A stretch of 64,000 nucleotides of DNA from Colwellia sp. TT2012 (GTDB taxonomy: Bacteria > Pseudomonadota > Gammaproteobacteria > Enterobacterales > Alteromonadaceae). This document shows positions 20,134-30,577 of the stretch, one piece after another (within the stretch, counting starts at the first letter, position 1; each line of letters begins with the position of its first letter). The DNA lies in contig NZ_LJYX01000016.1 of the NCBI RefSeq assembly GCF_001440345.1, positions 62,001 through 126,000 of the forward strand. The letters run 5' to 3'. The notes beneath the pieces are model-generated. The model was not told where the DNA came from. It saw only the letters and a program-made list of their open reading frames with translations, and searched no databases. A program made the position numbers and the translations under genes.

Positions 20134-20868
20134 ATGCATAACTCTGATACCGATTTAATTTACTCACAAGCGCATAAGCACGTTAAAAACTTTACCTTTG
20201 ATGCTCAAGTCGTTGAAGTTTTCCCTGACATGATTTCTCGCTCTGTGCCAGGCTATAACACTATTATTGACACTATAGGCCGACTTAGCCAACAGTTTGT
20301 CCAAGAAAACAGTAATATTTATGATCTCGGTTGTTCTTTAGGGGCGGCTACCTTGGCGATGCGCAAAGCCATTACCGCTAAAGGGTGCAAAATCATTGGT
20401 GTCGATAATTCTAGCGACATGGTCAAACGCTGTAAAATGCATATTAATGCTTTTAAAGGCAATACTCCCGTTACTATTATTGAAGGGAATATTCAAGATA
20501 TGGTGATAGAAAATGCGTCCATGGTGGTATTGAATTTCACTTTACAATTTATAGAAAAATCACAGCGCCAAGCATTACTGAATAAAATTGCTCAAGGTTT
20601 AAAACCTGGCGGTTTATTGGTGCTTTCAGAAAAAATCAGCGCTGAAGACCCAGCCATTGATAAAGTGTTAATTGAGTTACACCATAGCTTCAAACGAGAT
20701 AATGGCTACAGTGAATTAGAAGTTGCCCAAAAGCGTAGCGCTTTAGAAAAAGTCATGTTAACCGACTCACTTGATGTACATAAACAGCGTTTAGATCAAG
20801 CCGGTTTTAGTCATAGTTCCTTGTGGTTTCAATGTTTTAATTTTAGCTCGATCATTGCCATCAAATAA
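20134..20868 (+). CDS. cmoA: Carboxy-S-adenosylmethionine synthase
   Basis: A 244-residue SAM-fold enzyme with motif [19 protein letters not shown] and the NFTLQFI segment typical of CmoA. It converts SAM and prephenate to carboxy-SAM, used by CmoB to make 5-carboxymethoxyuridine at tRNA position 34. It is followed at 38 bp by cmoB, the usual pair. Confidence 0.97.
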   Translation: MHNSDTDLIYSQAHKHVKNFTFDAQVVEVFPDMISRSVPGYNTIIDTIGRLSQQFVQENSNIYDLGCSLGAATLAMRKAITAKGCKIIGVDNSSDMVKRCKMHINAFKGNTPVTIIEGNIQDMVIENASMVVLNFTLQFIEKSQRQALLNKIAQGLKPGGLLVLSEKISAEDPAIDKVLIELHHSFKRDNGYSELEVAQKRSALEKVMLTDSLDVHKQRLDQAGFSHSSLWFQCFNFSSIIAIK

Positions 20869-20906
20869 GCGAATACACCACCTTCAAAAATACTAATTAG
20901 AATCCT

Positions 20907-21875
20907 ATGAAACAGTTCAACCACTTTTACCAACAAATCGCCGCTAACCGTTTAAGCCATTGGTTAAATACCTTACCTGGACAATTAACGCATTGGCATG
21001 AAAATAATTTACACGGTGATTTCAAACATTGGCAAAAAACATTAGACGCCTTGCCAAGTGTTGAAGGTAAGTCAGCCATTGAGCTAATAAATAGTGTCAA
21101 GGTGGGTGAGCTAGGTGACTTAAATAACGGCGAATTTAAACGCCTTGAAAACTTAATGAAAAAATTTAAACCGTGGCGCAAAGGTCCCTACCATATTCAT
21201 GGTTTACATATAGATACCGAATGGCGCAGTGACTTTAAATGGGATAGATTAGCGCAGCATATCAGCGACTTATCAGGTAAGTATGTATTAGACATAGGTT
21301 GCGGTAGTGGCTATCACCTATGGAGGATGCGCGGCGCTGGTGCTAAATTTGTGGTGGGTATTGACCCTACGCAACTATTTTTAATGCAGTTTAATGCGAT
21401 AAAACACTTTATTAATGATGACCAGGTACATTTATTACCCTTAGGTGTTGAGCAACTACCCGAATTAAAGGCTTTTGATACCGTATTTGCTATGGGGGTA
21501 CTTTATCACCGTAGATCACCCATTGATTTCCTCTACCAATTAAAAGCACAACTGGTCAAAGGCGGTGAATTAGTGTTAGAAACGCTCATTGTTGATGGTG
21601 ATGAAAACACGGTATTGGTACCAGGTGAGCGTTATGCCAAAATGCGTAACGTGTGGTTTTTACCCAGTGAACAAGCCATGTGTGCCTGGTTAGAGCGTTG
21701 TGGTTTTAACAATGTTCGTGTGGTAAATACGGATATCACTGCCTTAGATGAACAAAGAAAAACCGAGTGGATAAATACTGAATCACTACAAGACTTTCTT
21801 GACCCTAATGATAGCAGCAAAACCATTGAGGGTTACCCAGCGCCAAAACGTGCCATATTTATTGCGAATGCCTAA
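20907..21875 (+). CDS. cmoB: tRNA U34 carboxymethyltransferase
   Basis: A 322-residue protein with the SAM motif [20 protein letters not shown], then [14 protein letters not shown] and [15 protein letters not shown], all characteristic of CmoB. It transfers the carboxymethyl group from carboxy-SAM to 5-hydroxyuridine in wobble-position tRNAs. It forms an operon with cmoA. Confidence 0.97.
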   Translation: MKQFNHFYQQIAANRLSHWLNTLPGQLTHWHENNLHGDFKHWQKTLDALPSVEGKSAIELINSVKVGELGDLNNGEFKRLENLMKKFKPWRKGPYHIHGLHIDTEWRSDFKWDRLAQHISDLSGKYVLDIGCGSGYHLWRMRGAGAKFVVGIDPTQLFLMQFNAIKHFINDDQVHLLPLGVEQLPELKAFDTVFAMGVLYHRRSPIDFLYQLKAQLVKGGELVLETLIVDGDENTVLVPGERYAKMRNVWFLPSEQAMCAWLERCGFNNVRVVNTDITALDEQRKTEWINTESLQDFLDPNDSSKTIEGYPAPKRAIFIANA

Positions 21876-21981
21876 CTATTAATAGCTAACTAATTGGTGT
21901 AACTTATAAAAATAGCACTAAAGCTAAAGTGAGCAATAAAACTATAGCTATAATAAGTAATCAATTAAAGTAAGGCACACT

Positions 21982-23340
21982 ATGAATGATGTTTGGTTAG
22001 CAAGACGTCTGACAAAAGTTACCAACAGGCAGCAAGATCACCGAGACCCTTTTCAGCGCGATAGAGCTCGGGTATTACATTCTGCCTCTTTTCGTCGTTT
22101 GCAAGCTAAAACCCAAGTCATGGGCAGCGGAAAAAGTGATTTTTATCGCACGCGCTTAACCCATTCATTAGAAGCGGCGCAAATCGGCTCGGGCATAACG
22201 GCGCAGTTACGCGGAAAATACCCAGAGCTATGTGCAGCGCATTTTCCTAAAAGTGATAGTTTAATAGAAACAATTTGCTTAGCTCATGATATTGGCCATC
22301 CGCCCTTTGGCCATGGTGGTGAAACCGCGTTAAATTATATGATGCGAGATCATGGTGGTTTTGAAGGTAACGGCCAAACTCTCCGTATAGTGGCGCGCTT
22401 AGAAACCTTTAGTGAACACTTTGGGATGAATTTAACCAGAAGAACACTACTGGGTTTAATGAAATACCCACAGTTAATAAATAGCCTGAGCCGAAAAACC
22501 AAGCCAGAGTATGTTGAAAGTTTTCGACAACTCAAAGCCGATGACTGGCACCCTGCCAAGGGTTTATACAGCGACGATCAAGATATTATTGACTGGGTAC
22601 TTGAGCCACTATCAAGCGCTGATCGTACCTTATTCCAAAGTATGAGCGGTCAAAGCGAAAACATGCCCACTAATAACCAACATAATAAAACCCGTTTCAA
22701 ATCCCTAGATTGCTCCATTATGGAGCTAGCCGATGATATTGCTTACAGTATTCATGATCTCGAAGATGCCATAGTAACCAACGTGGTCAATCGCACTGAT
22801 TTTGACCGAGAAGTAATAGACAAGCTGCAACAAATTGACGACCCTTGGCTACAAGAATATAGCAAGACCTTAACGGATAAGCTTTTTAGTGATCACCATC
22901 ACTTACAAAAAGATGCCATTGGCGGTTTAGTCAATTATTTGATTACCGCGATAAAGCTAAGCGATTTAAATGAGCAAGATGAGTTGAATTTTGCTGAGCC
23001 GCTACTGCGCTATAATGCCACCTTACCGGCATCGACAGCACAAGCACTAAAGATATTTAAAGATTTTGTTTACTTTTATGTCATCAAATTAACTAGCTTG
23101 CAACGCCTAGAGTATAGAGGTCAACAAATAGTGATGGAGCTTTTTCAAGCGCTCTCATCAGACCCTATACGTTTACTACCAAGTAATAGCGCTAAGCGCT
23201 GGCAACTAGCCTTTGATAACAAGCAAAACCCACAGCGAGTGATTGCGGATTATATTGCTGGCATGACCGATGATTACGCCACTCGCCTTTATCAAACCCT
23301 GTTTAATGCCCATGGCGCGTCCGACTACCGGTTAAACTAA
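21982..23340 (+). CDS. dgt: dGTPase-like deoxynucleoside triphosphate triphosphohydrolase
   Basis: A 452-residue HD-domain enzyme. The N-terminal FRRLQAKTQVMGSGKSDFYRTRLTHSLEAAQIG segment contains the first metal histidine; the HD motif is in LAHDIGHPPFGHGGE. DDIAYSIHDLEDA supplies the later aspartate. The family splits dNTPs to deoxynucleoside and triphosphate, and some members restrict phage by draining dNTP pools. Length and motifs match the Dgt family of gammaproteobacteria; substrate preference is not readable. It starts 106 bp after cmoB and is followed at 39 bp by a patatin-like gene. Confidence 0.92.
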   Translation: MNDVWLARRLTKVTNRQQDHRDPFQRDRARVLHSASFRRLQAKTQVMGSGKSDFYRTRLTHSLEAAQIGSGITAQLRGKYPELCAAHFPKSDSLIETICLAHDIGHPPFGHGGETALNYMMRDHGGFEGNGQTLRIVARLETFSEHFGMNLTRRTLLGLMKYPQLINSLSRKTKPEYVESFRQLKADDWHPAKGLYSDDQDIIDWVLEPLSSADRTLFQSMSGQSENMPTNNQHNKTRFKSLDCSIMELADDIAYSIHDLEDAIVTNVVNRTDFDREVIDKLQQIDDPWLQEYSKTLTDKLFSDHHHLQKDAIGGLVNYLITAIKLSDLNEQDELNFAEPLLRYNATLPASTAQALKIFKDFVYFYVIKLTSLQRLEYRGQQIVMELFQALSSDPIRLLPSNSAKRWQLAFDNKQNPQRVIADYIAGMTDDYATRLYQTLFNAHGASDYRLN

Positions 23341-23379
23341 GGTGTTAGATAATTAACCAAACATGAGAATATTGCAGCA

Positions 23380-24504
23380 ATGCTAGAAATATACGCCGGA
23401 AAAAACGCCTTAAAGACCATACAAGAGCAAGGCTTTAAACAAGAACTTTTCACTAATTTCCTTGGCGCTAGTGGCGGCCCTAAATGGTTTACCCTGTTTG
23501 GTTTAGATAAATACCTTTTTGGTGAGTTTTTCAACGGCCGCAGCTCAGAGCTAAATCTAATCGGCTCTAGTGCCGGTGCCTTTCGCGCGGCATGTTTAAC
23601 CCAAAATAACCCGGTACAAGCCATAGAGCGTTTAGCACATAATTATGCCCATACTGTTTATTCAAAAAAACCGAGTGCCGAGGAAATAGCAAGTACAGCG
23701 GTGGACATAGTTGACCAGCTATTTTCGACTAATGGCGCCGTTGAGGTTATCAACAATAAAGTATTTAAAGCCCACTTTCTGGTATCTAAATGCCATGGCT
23801 TAACCGCTTTTGATAATAAGCTATTGCAAGGTGCTGGTTTAATTAAAAGTATCTTGCTAAATAAAGTAGCTAGAAGGTTACTTAACAAACAATACCAACG
23901 ATATATATTCAAACAGCCAAGCAGCACCTTAGCAATAAATGACCCGTATAATTTCAGTAATGTTTATCAAAACTTAACCCGCGATAACATTAAAAGTGCC
24001 CTACTCGCTTCCGGTTCAATCCCTATGGTGATGTCGGGCATCAAACATATTGCTGGTTCAGCTAAAGGCACCTACCGAGATGGTGGCATTATCGATTATC
24101 ACTTTGACTTTTCCTTGCGCAATGATACTCAAAATCATAATTCCGATAATTACAAGGTCGATAAAGACAGTCAAGAAGTTGTAATTGCTGGGAAAAACGA
24201 CGGTTTAACCCTATATCCGCACTTTTGCTCAGCACCAAAAGCGGGATGGTTTGATAAAAACTCAACTCGTCAGGTACTCACCAGCAGTTATGAAAATACT
24301 GTACTGTTAGCTCCTTCAGCGAAGTTTATACAATCACTGCCTTTTAAAAAGATCCCCGATAGAACTGACTTTACCGAACTAGACTCTTCAACTCGAATTA
24401 AGTATTGGTTAAAGGTATTAGAACAAACAGATAGGCTAGCAGAATGTTTTAATGAGTTTGTGATGAAGCAAGATATAACAAAGATAAAGGCATTTCAGCC
24501 ATAG
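23380..24504 (+). CDS. Patatin-like phospholipase/acylhydrolase
   Basis: A 374-residue protein with a patatin catalytic dyad. The oxyanion loop is ASGGPKW, the nucleophile serine is in GSSAGAF (GxSxG, near residue 65) and the aspartate is in RDGGIIDYHFD (DGG motif). There is no signal peptide or membrane helix, so it is probably cytosolic. The family hydrolyses lipid acyl esters; the substrate is unknown. It lies 39 bp after dgt on the same strand and may be cotranscribed. Confidence 0.85.
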   Translation: MLEIYAGKNALKTIQEQGFKQELFTNFLGASGGPKWFTLFGLDKYLFGEFFNGRSSELNLIGSSAGAFRAACLTQNNPVQAIERLAHNYAHTVYSKKPSAEEIASTAVDIVDQLFSTNGAVEVINNKVFKAHFLVSKCHGLTAFDNKLLQGAGLIKSILLNKVARRLLNKQYQRYIFKQPSSTLAINDPYNFSNVYQNLTRDNIKSALLASGSIPMVMSGIKHIAGSAKGTYRDGGIIDYHFDFSLRNDTQNHNSDNYKVDKDSQEVVIAGKNDGLTLYPHFCSAPKAGWFDKNSTRQVLTSSYENTVLLAPSAKFIQSLPFKKIPDRTDFTELDSSTRIKYWLKVLEQTDRLAECFNEFVMKQDITKIKAFQP

Positions 24505-24531
24505 TGAGCCGGTTCCTCATCCTTGAAATCG

Positions 24532-24640
24532 TCATTCCCGAAGTGTTTAGTCAGACGTGGCATGGATGCTACTTATTAGAGAATGCAGGACGCACATTCT
24601 CCTGAATCCATTACTTATTTCATCACTTAATCACCAGTCA
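24532..24640. repeat. Degenerate repeat block: half palindrome plus MITE-related segment
   Basis: CATTCCCGAAGTGTTTAGTC at 24532-24551 is one half of the dispersed ATTCCCGA palindrome in inverted orientation; the other arm has been lost. Directly after it, CTACTTATTAGAGAATGCAG and ATTCTCCTGAATCCATTA match the interior of the element at 4402-4757. The whole spacer 24505-24699 separates convergent genes and holds nothing else recognisable. Confidence 0.6.
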
Positions 24641-24699
24641 ATTCTCTGTGGTGAAAATTACTAGTGTCTTTAATACCAATGTCGCTGAAAACAGAAACC

Positions 24700-25599
24700 C
24701 TAACCTTTCACTATCTCTTGCAAATAAGCTCGAAAATCATCGCCCAACTCTGGATGACGTAAAGCGTACTCAACATTCGCCTTCATATAACCCAGCTTAG
24801 AACCGCAATCATGTGACTTACCCGTCATATGAAACGCTTCAACGGTTTCGATTTTCATTAAACTGGCAATAGCATCGGTCAATTGAATTTCATCACCGGC
24901 ACCAGGCGGCGTAAACTCGAGCATGTCCCAAATTTTCTCTGATAGCACATAACGACCAACCACAGCTAAATTTGACGGTGCTTCATCCATAGGTGGTTTC
25001 TCAACAATGGCAGTCATCGCTTTAGATTCACCGGCAGCAAGTTGGTGCCCTGCACAATCAGCTACACCATAATTACTGACCATGTCCATAGGAACAGGCT
25101 CAACCATTATTTGACTATGCCCTACTTCGTTATAACGCTTTAACATAGCCGCTAAGTTTTCAGTTTTTAAATCTGCTGACGCATCATCTAAAATAACATC
25201 AGGTAAAACCACCACAAAAGGCGAATCGCCAATAATAGGTCGCGCCTTTAGCACCGCATGACCTAAGCCTTTAGCTTCACCTTGACGGACATGCATGATA
25301 GTAACGCCTTTAGGGCAAATAGCCTGAATTTCTGCTAAAAGTTGACGCTTTACACGATTCTCTAAAGTAGTTTCAAGTTCAAAAGATTTATCAAAGTGAT
25401 TTTCTATAGCATTTTTAGACGAATGAGTTACCAGTACTATTTCTTTAATACCCGCAGCCACACACTCATCAATAATATATTGAATCATGGGTTTATCGAC
25501 TATTGGCAACATTTCTTTGGGTATGGCTTTTGTGGCAGGTAACATTCTTGTGCCTAAGCCTGCTACGGGGATCACTGCTTTTGTAATTTTATTATTCAA
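24700..25599 (-). CDS. galU: UTP-glucose-1-phosphate uridylyltransferase
   Basis: A 299-residue nucleotidyltransferase with the start motif [22 protein letters not shown] and [19 protein letters not shown]. It makes UDP-glucose for polysaccharide and lipopolysaccharide synthesis in the cytosol. It is the last gene of the minus-strand polysaccharide locus and starts 42 bp after ugd, supplying the substrate of Ugd. It is intact, unlike most neighbours upstream. Confidence 0.97.
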   Translation of the reverse strand: MNNKITKAVIPVAGLGTRMLPATKAIPKEMLPIVDKPMIQYIIDECVAAGIKEIVLVTHSSKNAIENHFDKSFELETTLENRVKRQLLAEIQAICPKGVTIMHVRQGEAKGLGHAVLKARPIIGDSPFVVVLPDVILDDASADLKTENLAAMLKRYNEVGHSQIMVEPVPMDMVSNYGVADCAGHQLAAGESKAMTAIVEKPPMDEAPSNLAVVGRYVLSEKIWDMLEFTPPGAGDEIQLTDAIASLMKIETVEAFHMTGKSHDCGSKLGYMKANVEYALRHPELGDDFRAYLQEIVKG

Positions 25600-25641
25600 G
25601 ATTCACTTCCATTTATTATTTATATATTAATACTATTGCTA

Positions 25642-26808
25642 TTAGTCATTACCGAAAAGGTCACGGGTATAAACTTTATCAATTACATCTGCTAAATTAT
25701 CACACATACGGTTAGAAACAATGACATCAGATATCTCTTTAAACTCGGCCAAATCTGTAATTACGCGAGAATGGAAAAACTCAGCCTCATTAAGCTCAGG
25801 CTCATAAACAACAACTTCAATACCCTTAGCTTTAATACGCTTCATAATGCCTTGAATACTAGACGCCCTAAAATTATCTGAGCCACTTTTCATAATAAGA
25901 CGATAGACACCTACAATTTTTGGATTTTTCTTCACAATAGCCGCTGCTACGTGATCCTTGCGGGTAGTATTAGCATCAACAATCGCGCTAATTAACGAGT
26001 TAGGAACATCTTTATAGTTCGCTCGCAGTTGTTTTGTATCTTTAGGTAAACAATAACCACCATAACCAAACGAAGGGTTATTATAATGATTGCCAATACG
26101 AGGATCTAAGCCAACCCCTTCAATGATGTGTTTAGTATCTAAGCCATGAGTTTCAGCATAGGTGTCTAATTCATTAAAATAAGCGACCCGCATGGCTAAA
26201 TAAGTATTAGAGAAAAGTTTAACCGCTTCAGCTTCGGTAGAGTCAGTAAACAAAATATCAATATTTTCTTTAACCGCGCCCTGCGCTAATAAATTAGCGA
26301 ATACTTTGGCTCGTTCCGACTGCTCACCGACAATAATTCTTGAAGGATGCAAATTATCATAAAGCGCTTTGCCTTCACGTAAAAACTCGGGTGAAAAAAT
26401 GATGTTGTCACAGCTAAGTTCTTTTTTAATACGCTCAGTATAACCAACGGGTACGGTTGATTTAATTATCATAACCGCTGTCGGGTTAATTGCCATAACC
26501 GCTTTAATTACCGATTCTACTGACGAAGTATTAAAATAATTGGTGTCGGGATCGTAATCGGTTGGTGTTGCTATTATCACGTAATCAGCATTTGAGTATG
26601 CTAGTTTTTGATCAAGCGTCGCTGTTAGGTTAAGCGGCTTATTCACTAAAAAATCTTCGATTTCGCTATCAGCTACGGTTGATCTTTTATCGTTAATTAA
26701 ATTAACACGTTCTTCATTAATATCTACAGCTATGACTTCGTTATGTTGAGCTAGTAATACTGCGTTTGAAAGGCCAACGTAGCCTGTTCCTGCTATTGTG
26801 ATTTTCAT
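25642..26808 (-). CDS. ugd: UDP-glucose 6-dehydrogenase
   Basis: A 388-residue enzyme oxidising UDP-glucose twice to UDP-glucuronate with NAD. The Rossmann motif is [15 protein letters not shown]; the catalytic cysteine is C253 in [15 protein letters not shown]. The short form (~388) is typical of Ugd from gammaproteobacterial capsule or O-antigen loci. It is intact and probably cotranscribed with galU. The pseudogene directly upstream ends 21 bases before its start. Confidence 0.96.
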   Translation of the reverse strand: MKITIAGTGYVGLSNAVLLAQHNEVIAVDINEERVNLINDKRSTVADSEIEDFLVNKPLNLTATLDQKLAYSNADYVIIATPTDYDPDTNYFNTSSVESVIKAVMAINPTAVMIIKSTVPVGYTERIKKELSCDNIIFSPEFLREGKALYDNLHPSRIIVGEQSERAKVFANLLAQGAVKENIDILFTDSTEAEAVKLFSNTYLAMRVAYFNELDTYAETHGLDTKHIIEGVGLDPRIGNHYNNPSFGYGGYCLPKDTKQLRANYKDVPNSLISAIVDANTTRKDHVAAAIVKKNPKIVGVYRLIMKSGSDNFRASSIQGIMKRIKAKGIEVVVYEPELNEAEFFHSRVITDLAEFKEISDVIVSNRMCDNLADVIDKVYTRDLFGND

Positions 26809-26829
26809 TTGTTATCCATTTACTATAAG

Positions 26830-27375
26830 TTAATTACTTTTAAATATAAACTGAGGGATTTTAGATAAATTTTCCCTCAAAATAGCTTTTACTAAGGGAA
26901 TTTTATTATTTGATAACGCATTTATATCTTCTTTGGTTTTTTGAATAATATTTTTAAAACTTCGGTTACTCACACCACCAACTGGCATTTTTATAAGCAC
27001 TTATGGTAAATAACTCATTTCTACTTTATTAGTCCAAAGATAACGTAGCAAAGAGTCGTAATCAGCGGCTATTGTAAAACTTAAATCAAACAAGCCATAT
27101 TTTTTATAGAGTTTGCGTTTCATATAAAAAGTGGGGTGTGGAGGCATCCAACCATTTTTAAGTTTTTGCTTTGAATAGTCGCCTGATTTCCATAATCGCA
27201 CAATATTATTAGTATTGTCTTTTGATACATATTCGATATCAGCATAAATCGCTTCACAGTTATTAGCGTTAAAAGTATCAACAATATCTTTGACTGCATC
27301 AGAGTAGGTAAATAAATCATCTGAATGTAAGAAACCAACAATATCACCTGTTGCGGTGATAATGCTAACTTTCAT
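26830..27375 (-). pseudogene. Family 2 glycosyltransferase with internal deletion and stop
   Basis: The frame starts MKVSIITAT, the normal GT2 opening, and jumps straight to GDIVGFLHSDDLF, which in intact relatives lies about 70-80 residues later (ATGDIVGFLNADD). An in-frame deletion has therefore removed most of the nucleotide-binding half, apparently between two GCAACA-like stretches. After SYLP the frame meets TAA at 27001-27003 but continues unbroken with VLIKMPVGGVSNRSFKNI to a natural stop at 26830-26832, so the TAA is a nonsense mutation in an otherwise readable tail. The protein cannot be active. Its ATG follows the epimerase stop by three bases, showing the original operon spacing. 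Confidence 0.85.
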
Positions 27376-27378
27376 TAT

Positions 27379-27590
27379 TCATGAACCTTTTTCATTTAAA
27401 AAATCAACTGTATTTTGCACACCCTGCTCTAACGATATATTATCAAAAATATTAATATCATTTACAGGTAATGGATCATAAACATTATTTGTCATCATAT
27501 TCTTTAACCTAAAAGAGGTTAAAGGAAATTTAACCCCTATTATTTTCAAAAAACCACCAAGAAACGCTGCCAATTTAATCGGTGTTTTTC
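27379..27590 (-). pseudogene. C-terminal remnant of an NAD-dependent sugar epimerase/dehydratase
   Basis: About 69 codons ending EQGVQNTVDFLNEKGS. The segments FPLTSFRLKNMMTNNVYD and SLEQGVQNTVDFL resemble the C-terminus of extended short-chain epimerases of O-antigen loci. The Rossmann half is missing: the frame runs into the end of the IS element at about 27587. Without the cofactor and catalytic domain it is a dead fragment. Confidence 0.7.
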
Positions 27591-27612
27591 AAGGTAGTTG
27601 TCGCCTAAATTG

Positions 27613-28656
27613 TTAAGCAGCTTCTTTGTATTGCTCTGGATTTAACTCCACAGCGCCTATTGGCTGCCAGTTTCTTTCACTTTTTGACCATCGTTCAGGA
27701 TGCTCATTTCTTTATGTCTGATATAACCCTTTTCGCTTCGCCAGTATCCCAACATCAAGACCATCGTGTCTCTGGCATGGCGTGACAAACTTGATCCTGC
27801 TATGGCGATGCTCATTGTTATACCAAGACACAAATTCTTTTACCTATTTTCGCGCTTCATCTAAGGGTTTAAAACCCTCCGAAGGCCAACGTGGATGGTA
27901 TTTCACCGTTCTGAACAGTGACTCTGAGTACGGTTTATCATTACTCACCCTGGGGCGATTGCGTGAGGTAACAACACCTAAATCAACCATTTTAGCTCGC
28001 ATGGTTAAGCTTTTCATCGGCGCTCCATTATCCGAGTGCAAGACTAACTCTGTTTTTGAGCATTTCTCTGTCCATACACTTCGCTCAAGTAACGCTGCCG
28101 CTTGCTCACCTGTTTCATTGTGGTGGACTTCCCAACCAACCACTTTTCGGCTGTAAATGTCTTCAATCATATACAGGTAATAGTGTTTTCCTATCACGGT
28201 TGTCGGCATGTAGCTGATATCCCAACGCCACACCTCATTCGCTTTTTTAGCCGTGTAGCTCGTCGGTTTTTTATGGGGATTTCTTGGCTTAGCTTTCCCT
28301 CTATGGTGCAGCATATTCTCAGCTTTTAATTGGCGATAAAAACTTGACTCAGAAGCAATATATTCACCTCTGTCTGCCAGTATTGGTACTATCTGGCTTG
28401 GTGGTAATGGGGAAAACTCTTCGCTGTTACAAACATCAATCACTGCTTGCCTTTCAGCTTTACCCAGTTTGTTCCCAGGCTCCGGCCTTGTTGCTCTTGG
28501 CCTTTTATCTGCGCCAATTTTCCCCGTCTATTCGCCAACGCTGTAAGGTTCTTGTTGAGAAACCAATAATCTCACAGGCCTTATCTTGCCTCGCACCTGA
28601 CTCGATTGCTGTGCTGACCAACTGTGCATGCTTCTGCCTATCGGTCAGAAAAATTA
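27613..28656 (-). pseudogene. IS3-family transposase orfB (DDE integrase), multiply broken
   Basis: The readable core at 27844-28443 contains the helix-turn-helix part (PPSQIVPILADRG) and the integrase core (WRWDISYMP, YLYMIEDIYSRKVVGW, LHSDNGAPM). The first aspartates (WD, HSDNG) are present. The frame stops at TAG 27844-27846 where a tryptophan is expected (EARK*VKEFVSWYNNEHRHS), has a second in-frame stop later (LYQT*RNEHPERWS), and ends ...EQYKEAA at 27613. The N-terminal part (KACEIIGFSTRTLQRWR, about 28500-28650) lies in another frame. It is inactive. Confidence 0.85.
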
Positions 28657-29147
28657 GCTGTCCTCTTTTTCCTTCCAATAGGCATCGAACTTTTTCCTAA
28701 TACAAGCAATGCGCGGTTTCTGCTAAGGCTTTGTCTTTTCGGCGCAGCTCTCGCTCTAATGCTTTTGTGCGTTGCTTGTCAGATTTTTGTTCTAGCGTTT
28801 GTTTTACTCTTTTTTCGGCTTTGTTGTGTTACCTGCGATACAAGCTAGTTCCCAAGATTCATCTGCTCTGGATATAAACCTTTAACTCGACAATACTCAC
28901 TTAACTCAACTTCCGACAATGTGGATGTTTCGAGCACAACAGCAAACTTCTCTTCACTTGACCACTCATCTGACGAACTAACTTTTGACACTTTTAAACC
29001 TGAGACATTGAATTGCTTTTGCCAACTATACAGGGTTGAAATATTTATACCTTCTTGCTCTACAAACTTTTTGACCGACAAGCCTCTTTGACTCAGTTTA
29101 TTTAATATTGCTTCTTTAAACTGGCTTGAATACCTTTGATAATCCAC
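28654..29147 (-). pseudogene. IS3-family orfA (HTH transposase subunit), frameshifted
   Basis: MDYQRYSSQFKEAILNKLSQ with VKKFVEQEGINISTLYSWQK is a typical IS3/IS911 orfA helix-turn-helix. The frame is lost around 28845, and later pieces (RELRRKDKALAET, then KKFDAYWKE-like sequence) appear in other frames down to a stop at 28654. Several indels separate them. Confidence 0.8.
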
Positions 29148-29210
29148 TAACTTAAACTTACCGCACCCTGTTTATTTATAAAATCAATTGAGGCGACAAC
29201 AACCCTGACA

Positions 29211-29407
29211 CAGGGGGTCGTTTCAAAACTAAACGGTTTAAATTCATCACTCAATTTTTAAAGTTCTGCACATAACCTTATATTGTATTGATGAATTAAC
29301 ATAACAACACTATGTTTGCTATTTTTTAGAACTCCATAAAGGTGTCATAAAAACATAATTTCATGACCACCAAATATTTTGGATTCATCAATATATAAAA
29401 CAGTCAT
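29211..29407 (-). pseudogene. N-terminal remnant of a family 4-type glycosyltransferase
   Basis: The frame opens MTVLYIDESKIFGGHEIMFL, close to the usual start of GT4 enzymes (...GGAEVMFL...). TGA follows at codon 21, then it continues in frame HLYGVLKNSKHSVVMLIHQYN, meets a further TAA and reaches the IS element after SFETTP. Its ATG overlaps the stop of the polymerase pseudogene (ATGA), an authentic operon junction. The IS removed the rest. Confidence 0.6.
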
Positions 29408-30577
29408 TTAGCTACTTCATGACTGTTTAAAACAAAAGAAATGGGGCTATTAAGTTGAGATCTAATTCGAAAGTATCCATAAATAACACAGGACATCATA
29501 AAGTAATGATATTTATAAAAATAAAGTAAGTTACTAAATAATCCTGTGAATACAAACCCTGAAAAAACAAATTTCCCATACCCTTTGAATTTGTATGTAA
29601 AAAATACTATAAATGATATAAACAATCATGGGAAAAAAGCCCAATTCTAAACCTATACTTAATACCGCATTATGTGCTGGATAAGATAACCCTGTAGCGC
29701 TTTGTAAAATGTTAGTCTGCTCCCCAATTCCATAACCAAATAAATCATCACCAATCAACGATATCGCGGCTGAATATATTGAGTACCTATTCGAAGATAA
29801 TTCAATTAAAAATTCAAAGTTACTAATAGCTAATAAAATCCCCCAGAAAACACAAAAGATGGAAGTAAAAATAAGAATTCCTTTCCGATGGATATTTCTT
29901 TTATAAAAAAACACAATCATTGAAATTAACAAAAGAGCTATTAATGCATTTTTCGCAATCAATAAAACTAATACCATTAAAGAAATACAAATAGAGATAC
30001 AGTACCTTTTTTTATTTGTATGCTGAAAAAGAAAATATGAAATTAATATTGACGACATTTGAATTACAGCAATGGAGTTAATATGGACTGAAAAGACCTC
30101 TTCATTGTGATACATAAAATAATCTTTCGCATGATATTGAAACGATAGCAAAAAATTACTAAATTCAAAATAACTAAGTAAATAATATAAAAAAAAAAGA
30201 GATAATAAAATGAACCTAACAGATATCCTTTAAAAACATCTAAACGAAACTGAACCATTCCTTTACACAAAACGATTATCAATGCGCATTGAACCACTCG
30301 CACAACAATTTTAATTTTTTCAGGACTAAAATCACTATTAAGCAATGAAAATAAAAAAACTTATAAGTGTTAAAGACATTAGAAGTGGTTTTGTTGCTAT
30401 TTTAGAGTCTTTTATATAAATAAGGCTAATAATTATCATTAACAATAAATCATCTATTTTCAGAAAACCCAGTTTAGGAAACATACCTAAAGGAAGTGCA
30501 AAGAAAGAAAGACCACAAAAAGACCAGTTTACGTATCAACATCTATTACATACCTGTATAAAACAAATATTAAACAT
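29404..30577 (-). pseudogene. O-antigen polymerase (Wzy-like) with at least four lesions
   Basis: Translated across frames, this is a hydrophobic multi-helix protein with O-antigen polymerase traits: FFALPLGMFPKLGFLKIDDLLL near the start, MYHNEEVFSVHINSIAV, and a late ISLIGDDLFGYGIGEQTN...YPAHNAVLSIGLELGFFPM segment, where the HN in a periplasmic loop is typical. The ATG at 30575-30577 directly follows the upstream stop. Lesions on the minus strand: TGA at codon 14; a frame change near the T7 run (30353-30359); a frame change at the T10 run (30189-30198), where one extra T restores reading; and a further shift around 29600-29630. It ends ...SHEVAK at 29404. It is inactive. Confidence 0.75.

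Larger units (their letters stand above)
27587..29210 (-). mobile_element. Decayed IS3-family insertion sequence
   Basis: About 1.62 kb with imperfect terminal inverted repeats. The inner 20 bases of the left end (GGTAGTTGTCGCCTAAATTG, 27593-27612) match the reversed right end (29185-29204) at 18 of 20 positions, and weaker similarity continues outward to 27587 and 29210, where the right end reads ...CTGACA. Two transposase genes are inside on the minus strand, both broken. No target duplication is visible, and different genes are truncated on the two sides. A simple insertion is therefore not enough; a deletion has occurred at the element. Confidence 0.85.

Noticed and set aside
23337-23624. 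95-codon minus-strand ORF over the start of the patatin-like gene
   Set aside because: It is antisense to the conserved GSSAGAF-containing region; the plus-strand reading has clear catalytic motifs.
27782-28848. Plus-strand ORFs across 27782-28848
   Set aside because: They are antisense frames of the decayed IS3 transposase genes and show no protein-family signal.
30189-30198. T10 homopolymer (minus strand) in the wzy-like gene as a phase-variation switch
   Set aside because: One extra T would restore the frame locally, but a nonsense codon at position 14 and two further frame changes remain, so slippage there could not switch the gene on.
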